Origin: an uncultured Opitutia bacterium
GTDB lineage: Bacteria > Verrucomicrobiota > Verrucomicrobiia > Opitutales > Opitutaceae
Assembly (NCBI GenBank): GCA_903855985.1
Contig: CAIOAO010000074.1
Location: 1 to 64,000, forward strand
Direction of reading: 5' to 3'
Length of the DNA: 64,000 nucleotides
Position numbers and translations under genes: made by a program
Notes under the pieces: model-generated
Seen by the model: the letters and a program-made list of their open reading frames with translations, nothing else
Told to the model about the DNA's origin: nothing
Databases searched by the model: none
In this document: positions 60,384 through 64,000 of the stretch, one piece after another
Numbering within the stretch: the stretch's first letter is position 1
How the letters are laid out: each line of letters opens with the position of its first letter

Positions 60384-61547
60384 TCAGTACGTGCATTGCC
60401 GCGCCTCATCGGCGAAGGCATGGAGGAGTTCGGGCTTGGCCTCGAAGAAATGGTCCGACGGGCTGAGGATGAAGCCACCGCCGGCGCCCGCCTCGCGGAA
60501 GCACCGGCGCACTTCCGCGCGCGTCTCGGCCGGCGTGGCGGTGGTGAAGAAGCGGTTCTGATCGAAGCCGCCGATGAAACACACCTTGTCCCCGATGCGG
60601 CGCTTCGCCTCGGCCAAGTCCATGTCGCCGCCCATCGCGGGCGGCGTGAAGGTCTCGAGCGCGTTCGCCCCGAGCCCGACCAGCCGCTCCAGCAGCGGCA
60701 TCATGCCGCCGCAGGTGTGGTAGACCACGCGCTGCCCGGCGGCACGGGCGTGGGCGATGACCGCGTGGTCGTAGGGCGCGACGAATTCGTCGAAGACCTT
60801 CGGCGAGATGACGGTGGAGGAGGCGTCGCCGCCGCCGTGCTCGATGAGGTCGTAACGCGCGCCCTGCATCGAGTCGGCAAAGCGGACCTTCCGGTCACGC
60901 AGGATGCCGAGGAAGGTGTGCACCCATTCCGGATCGTCGTAGGTCGCGAGAATCATCTCCTCGACGCCGTAGAGCACGCAGGCGTCCTGCCAGCAGCCAG
61001 GCTGGCCGTAGAGTTCGAAGCAGTTGATGTTGCCGCGAATCAGCGTGGTGTCGCCATGCGCGTCGGCGCAACGGTTGATGGCCGCCACGTCGCACAGCGG
61101 CTGCGGGGCAAACTCGGCAATGAGGTCGATGTCGGACTTTTCCTTGATCAGCCGCTCCGAGACCCACGCGGTGAACTCGTTGCTCTGCAGTTCCAGGTTC
61201 AGTGTCTTGCGCGGCGTGACGATGGCATGGCGCGTCGTGGCGTACTCGCGGCCGGGCACGTCCCGGTGCTCAAACCGCCAGGTGGGCGAGACGATCCGTT
61301 GCGCCTCGAGAAAGCCCGGCACCTGGCCCGGTTCATAGTCCGCGCCCGCTGACTGGTCGGGGCGGTGGGCCTGGATCCAGCAGATAGGGTCGAGCCCGAA
61401 GGTCGCGAAAAAATCGGCGTCCGTCTTCCCGGGGAAGTATTTCTTCAGGTACGAACGCATCAGGTGATGCGTCGTCACGGGCAGGTGATCGGTGGGCCGG
61501 CGGTCGAGGGCGGCCACAAGGCGCTGGCGTGGCGACATGGTTTTCAT
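60384..61547 (-). CDS. UroD-superfamily protein with His-x-Cys motif
   Basis: This 387-residue protein begins SPRQRLVAALDRRPTDHLPV and reads RVVYHTCGGMMPLLERLVGL (about 274-293). It has the His-x-Cys pair used for zinc in MtaA/MtbA-type methyltransferases and in other UroD-like proteins. VCFIGGFDQNRFFTTATPAE is the usual GGxD segment. The third zinc ligand, a Cys in the GCE motif near the C-terminus, is replaced by GGGFILSPSDHFFEA. It heads the minus-strand group of four and is divergent from the next UroD-like gene with 71 bp between start codons. Start codons at 61553 (TTG) or 61538 (ATG) are also possible. Confidence 0.87.
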   Translation of the reverse strand: MKTMSPRQRLVAALDRRPTDHLPVTTHHLMRSYLKKYFPGKTDADFFATFGLDPICWIQAHRPDQSAGADYEPGQVPGFLEAQRIVSPTWRFEHRDVPGREYATTRHAIVTPRKTLNLELQSNEFTAWVSERLIKEKSDIDLIAEFAPQPLCDVAAINRCADAHGDTTLIRGNINCFELYGQPGCWQDACVLYGVEEMILATYDDPEWVHTFLGILRDRKVRFADSMQGARYDLIEHGGGDASSTVISPKVFDEFVAPYDHAVIAHARAAGQRVVYHTCGGMMPLLERLVGLGANALETFTPPAMGGDMDLAEAKRRIGDKVCFIGGFDQNRFFTTATPAETRAEVRRCFREAGAGGGFILSPSDHFFEAKPELLHAFADEARQCTY

Positions 61548-61618
61548 GGGCAAATAGTGCGCAGCAATCGCGGTAGCGCGGGGTTGATTTCCGCCGCACC
61601 GCCCAACATCAAGCTGGC

Positions 61619-62662
61619 ATGACTTCGATCGAACGCGTGCGCCGGGTCGTCCGAGGCGAGGCGGTGGACCACCTGCCGGCCCAGCCCATGTCGATGATGT
61701 TTTCGGCCAAGCACGCGGGCATCCCCTTCATTGATTACACCAAGGACGGGCGGAAGATGGCGGAGGCGCAGCTCAAGCTCGTGGCGGACTTCGGGCTCGA
61801 CTGCCTGCTCACCTGCTCGGACCCCGCGCGCGAGGTCATTGATATCGCCGGCGAGGGTAGCGTGGACTGGTTCACTGACCAGGGCCCGGCGATCAACGAG
61901 GAGCGCGCGGCGCTGGCCGACAAGTTGCGGCTGCGCAGTTTCAAGCTGCCCGACCCGCTGGGCGGCGGCCGGATGCACGACCGGGTGAAAAGCATCGAAC
62001 TCATGCGCCGCACCGCCGGTCCGGGCATGTCCATCGTCGGCTGGATCGAGGGCCCGCTGGCCCTCGCCGCCGAGCTGCGCGGCCTGAACACGATCATGCT
62101 GGATTTCGGGGATGACCCGCAGTTTGCGCACGACCTGCTGGCCTTCTGCGCGGACGTCGCCCTCGCCTACGCCCCGGCGCAGATCGCCGCGGGCGCCGAC
62201 ACCATGGGCATGAGTGATGCCGCCGCCGGCCTCATCGGCCCGGACCTCTACGAGAAATTTCTCTGGCCGCAGCAAAAGCGCGTGCTGGAGACGCTCCGGC
62301 GGAACCATCCCGACGTACTGCTGCGGCAGCACATGTGCGGACGCATTGACCGGCTGTACCCCAAGATGGCGCAGCTCCCCATCGACATCTACGAAATCGA
62401 TTTCCCCGCCAACCTTGCGCTCGCCCGGGAGCAGCTCGGCTCCACGCGCACGCTCGCCGGCAATGTCTCCACGATCACCGACCTGCTCGAGGGCACACCC
62501 GAGCGCGTGTACGAGGCCTGCCGGCGCTGCCATGAGACGTGCGGGAAATATTTCATCGTGGGCGCGGGCTGCGAGATTTCTCCGCTCACCCCGCCGGAGA
62601 ACGTGCGCGCGATGGTCGCCTACGCCCGCGACCACAAGCCGGAGGACGCCGGGAAGAAGTAA
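61619..62662 (+). CDS. UroD-superfamily protein, MtaA/MtbA-like with full zinc motif
   Basis: This 347-residue protein is the one closest to methylcobamide:coenzyme M methyltransferases and related corrinoid-linked enzymes. It begins SIERVRRVVRGEAVDHLPAQ and has GMSIVGWIEGPLALAAELRG (about 138) and DTMGMSDAAAGLIGPDLYEK (about 197). RQHMCGRIDRLYPKM (about 236-250) and VGAGCEISPLTPPENV (about 314) supply His, Cys and Cys, the complete zinc site at the positions expected for MtaA. No corrinoid-binding protein is encoded in the window. It is the only plus-strand member of the cluster. Confidence 0.88.
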   Translation: MTSIERVRRVVRGEAVDHLPAQPMSMMFSAKHAGIPFIDYTKDGRKMAEAQLKLVADFGLDCLLTCSDPAREVIDIAGEGSVDWFTDQGPAINEERAALADKLRLRSFKLPDPLGGGRMHDRVKSIELMRRTAGPGMSIVGWIEGPLALAAELRGLNTIMLDFGDDPQFAHDLLAFCADVALAYAPAQIAAGADTMGMSDAAAGLIGPDLYEKFLWPQQKRVLETLRRNHPDVLLRQHMCGRIDRLYPKMAQLPIDIYEIDFPANLALAREQLGSTRTLAGNVSTITDLLEGTPERVYEACRRCHETCGKYFIVGAGCEISPLTPPENVRAMVAYARDHKPEDAGKK

Positions 62663-62712
62663 GTCCACCGGCTGGGGTCGGGTCCGCCGGTGCGCGCTGG
62701 AAGGGCCGCCGT

Positions 62713-63990
62713 TCATGTGCGGCCTTCCACGAGTTCCTGCGCCATCGCGGCCCACTGCCACAGCCGCTCGGGCTGGCCGGCCACGGTCGAGATGTCCTTC
62801 AGGACGAGCTCCACGTGACCGCCGCGCGTGCAGTCCAGCACGTGCTTCAGCTCGCCGCGGGCCTTGCCGAGGTCGAACGCATCCGTGGCAAAGCACGCGG
62901 GGTTCGGCTTGTAGCTGAAAACGTAGTCCGACCCGACCGCGGCCGCCGCGCGGTCCACGTGAATGCGGTAGTTCATCGAGATTTTCCGCAGGTTCGGGAT
63001 GCGCCGCAGGATCTCCATCTTCGTGTCGAGCGCCTCGCAGCAGCCGTAGTAAATGAGGCCCCAGCGCGCGAGCCAGGGCAGGTCGTGGCGCAGCGCGAAC
63101 TCCCAGTGCATCTCCGGCGAGACCTCGGTGAAGATCTGGGCGTTCGAGCAGCCCCAGAGGTGCGGCGGGGTCGGGTGCGCGGGATTGAAGCCGGCCCGCG
63201 GCAGCTCGCTCGTGTAGCCGTAGGCGCCGGAGCCGATGCGGCAGTTGTTGTTGTTCGCCGCGAGGAGGTTCAACGCAATGAACTGGTCGAGTTCCTTGAG
63301 GCAGCACTCGACGATGCGCGCGACGGCGGCGTTGATCACCTCGGGCTGCTCGATGAGGTCCGTCAGCGCCTCCTGCACGCCGTACCACATCACCAGGTTG
63401 TCCCAGGGCGTGAACCAGACGTTGTTACACCCCTGCTCGCGCACGGGCATGATGTCGCCAAACGCCTCGTGCATCACGTCGAACCGCGCGGCGGTGTCTG
63501 CCCGGTCCACCGTCACGACCGGATCCTTGATCTTCTTCAGGTCGGCCAGGCACGAGATCTGCGGCTCGAAGTGTTGCGAGTTGATCCCGGCGCCGCCGGT
63601 TACCGCCAGCAGCTCACCCTGCCGCATGATGCCGAAGCTCGTGCTGCGGTAGGCGATCGGGCACGGCACGTAGGTGTTGAAGATCATGTCCCCCGGCAGG
63701 TGCCGCCACTGGTACAGCTGGCGGCGCAGGTCCACCTCCAGGGCGCGCGCCCACGGCGACCGGCAGCGCAGCACCAGCTCGTCGGTGCGGTCGCTGAATT
63801 CGTGCCATGGCACCTCGGTGATCCAGATCATCGGGCGCTCGCTGTGCAGATCGTTCATCCGGCCCCACAGCCGCGCCTTTTCCCGGTGCACGGGCAGCGC
63901 CGCGATCTGCGCGGTGGCCTCCACCAGCGGTCGCAGGACCTCGCGGTCGTGGGCGAGCAGCTGGATCGGCGGAGCGGGCGGGGTGGACAT
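62713..63990 (-). CDS. UroD-superfamily protein, distant member
   Basis: This 425-residue protein is a longer relative of UroD-like proteins. It has an N-terminal extension (LLAHDREVLRPLVEATAQIA, then MNDLHSERPMIWITEVPWHE) and the barrel stretches MPVREQGCNNVWFTPWDNLV (about 180), NAQIFTEVSPEMHWEFALRH and WGLIYYGCCEALDTKMEILR (about 308). Here the GCCE segment takes the place where HTCG is found in neighbours, so two adjacent Cys could bind metal. The end reads SYKPNPACFATDAFDLGKAR. It faces the MtaA-like gene tail-to-tail with 50 bp between stops. The start at 63990 lies 10 bp from the window edge. Confidence 0.8.
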   Translation of the reverse strand: MSTPPAPPIQLLAHDREVLRPLVEATAQIAALPVHREKARLWGRMNDLHSERPMIWITEVPWHEFSDRTDELVLRCRSPWARALEVDLRRQLYQWRHLPGDMIFNTYVPCPIAYRSTSFGIMRQGELLAVTGGAGINSQHFEPQISCLADLKKIKDPVVTVDRADTAARFDVMHEAFGDIMPVREQGCNNVWFTPWDNLVMWYGVQEALTDLIEQPEVINAAVARIVECCLKELDQFIALNLLAANNNNCRIGSGAYGYTSELPRAGFNPAHPTPPHLWGCSNAQIFTEVSPEMHWEFALRHDLPWLARWGLIYYGCCEALDTKMEILRRIPNLRKISMNYRIHVDRAAAAVGSDYVFSYKPNPACFATDAFDLGKARGELKHVLDCTRGGHVELVLKDISTVAGQPERLWQWAAMAQELVEGRT

Positions 63991-64000
63991 GGGAGGATTG

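Noticed and set aside
56810-63990. Calling one of the six proteins HemE (heme uroporphyrinogen decarboxylase)
   Set aside because: The HemE N-terminal substrate-binding signature is not seen, and no other heme gene is adjacent. Six paralogues argue for a different role.

Overview
The window looks like chromosomal DNA from a high-GC, polysaccharide-degrading Verrucomicrobiota bacterium, most likely of the Opitutaceae/Opitutales. This placement is inferred from gene content: many glycoside hydrolases, a sialate O-acetylesterase, several Gfo/Idh/MocA oxidoreductases, PhyH-type dioxygenases and an array of UroD-superfamily proteins. Start regions are pyrimidine-rich and lack Shine-Dalgarno motifs. 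I see no rRNA, integrase, transposase, phage gene or CRISPR array. One tRNA with anticodon CAU lies at 52344-52419.

Layout. 1-5.3 kb: a GH2 beta-mannosidase-like enzyme, then on the minus strand a carbohydrate ABC importer (binding protein and two permeases, no ATPase). 5.4-18 kb: mainly housekeeping and stress genes. These are CinA, a chloramphenicol-phosphotransferase-like kinase, a compact UvrC, an exported sialate O-acetylesterase, an SbtA-type bicarbonate transporter divergent from a small winged-helix regulator, a MuiA-like protein, an outer-membrane barrel, an exported Bcp peroxiredoxin, a hypothetical protein and a CNNM/CorC protein. 18-26 kb: an aldolase, an oxidoreductase, a PIG-L deacetylase, and a group of NahK-like sugar 1-kinase, GH116 and nucleotidyltransferase. 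26-40 kb: a GH38 alpha-mannosidase, a decayed reductase, then a heparinase II/III-like protein divergent from a plus-strand run of oxidoreductase, TIM-barrel isomerase, enolase-superfamily enzyme and a peptide/oligosaccharide-type importer. In that importer the binding protein and first permease are one polypeptide. 40-56 kb: two PhyH dioxygenases, two GH36 alpha-galactosidases, L-asparaginase, a pair of SDR dehydrogenases, a GH37 trehalase, a second enolase-superfamily enzyme and small membrane or exported proteins. 56.8-64 kb: six UroD-superfamily proteins almost back to back, the most unusual part of the window.

How it works together. Exported and cytoplasmic hydrolases release sugars from plant- or algal-type glycans. 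ABC importers without local ATPases bring oligomers in. Oxidoreductases, isomerases, enolase-family dehydratases and SDRs would convert them. The UroD array could transfer methyl or other one-carbon groups, but no corrinoid protein or activator is present here, so its chemistry is open.

Intergenic DNA. Many gaps hold long imperfect palindromes (about 45-200 bp). Their arm sequences differ from site to site, but the architecture is shared. Several sit between convergent genes or directly on a stop codon, and in one place two families are nested. A few of the same words also run into coding sequence. The only gap above 300 bp, 50467-50841, holds two such elements and a C-rich tract and nothing else I can recognise.
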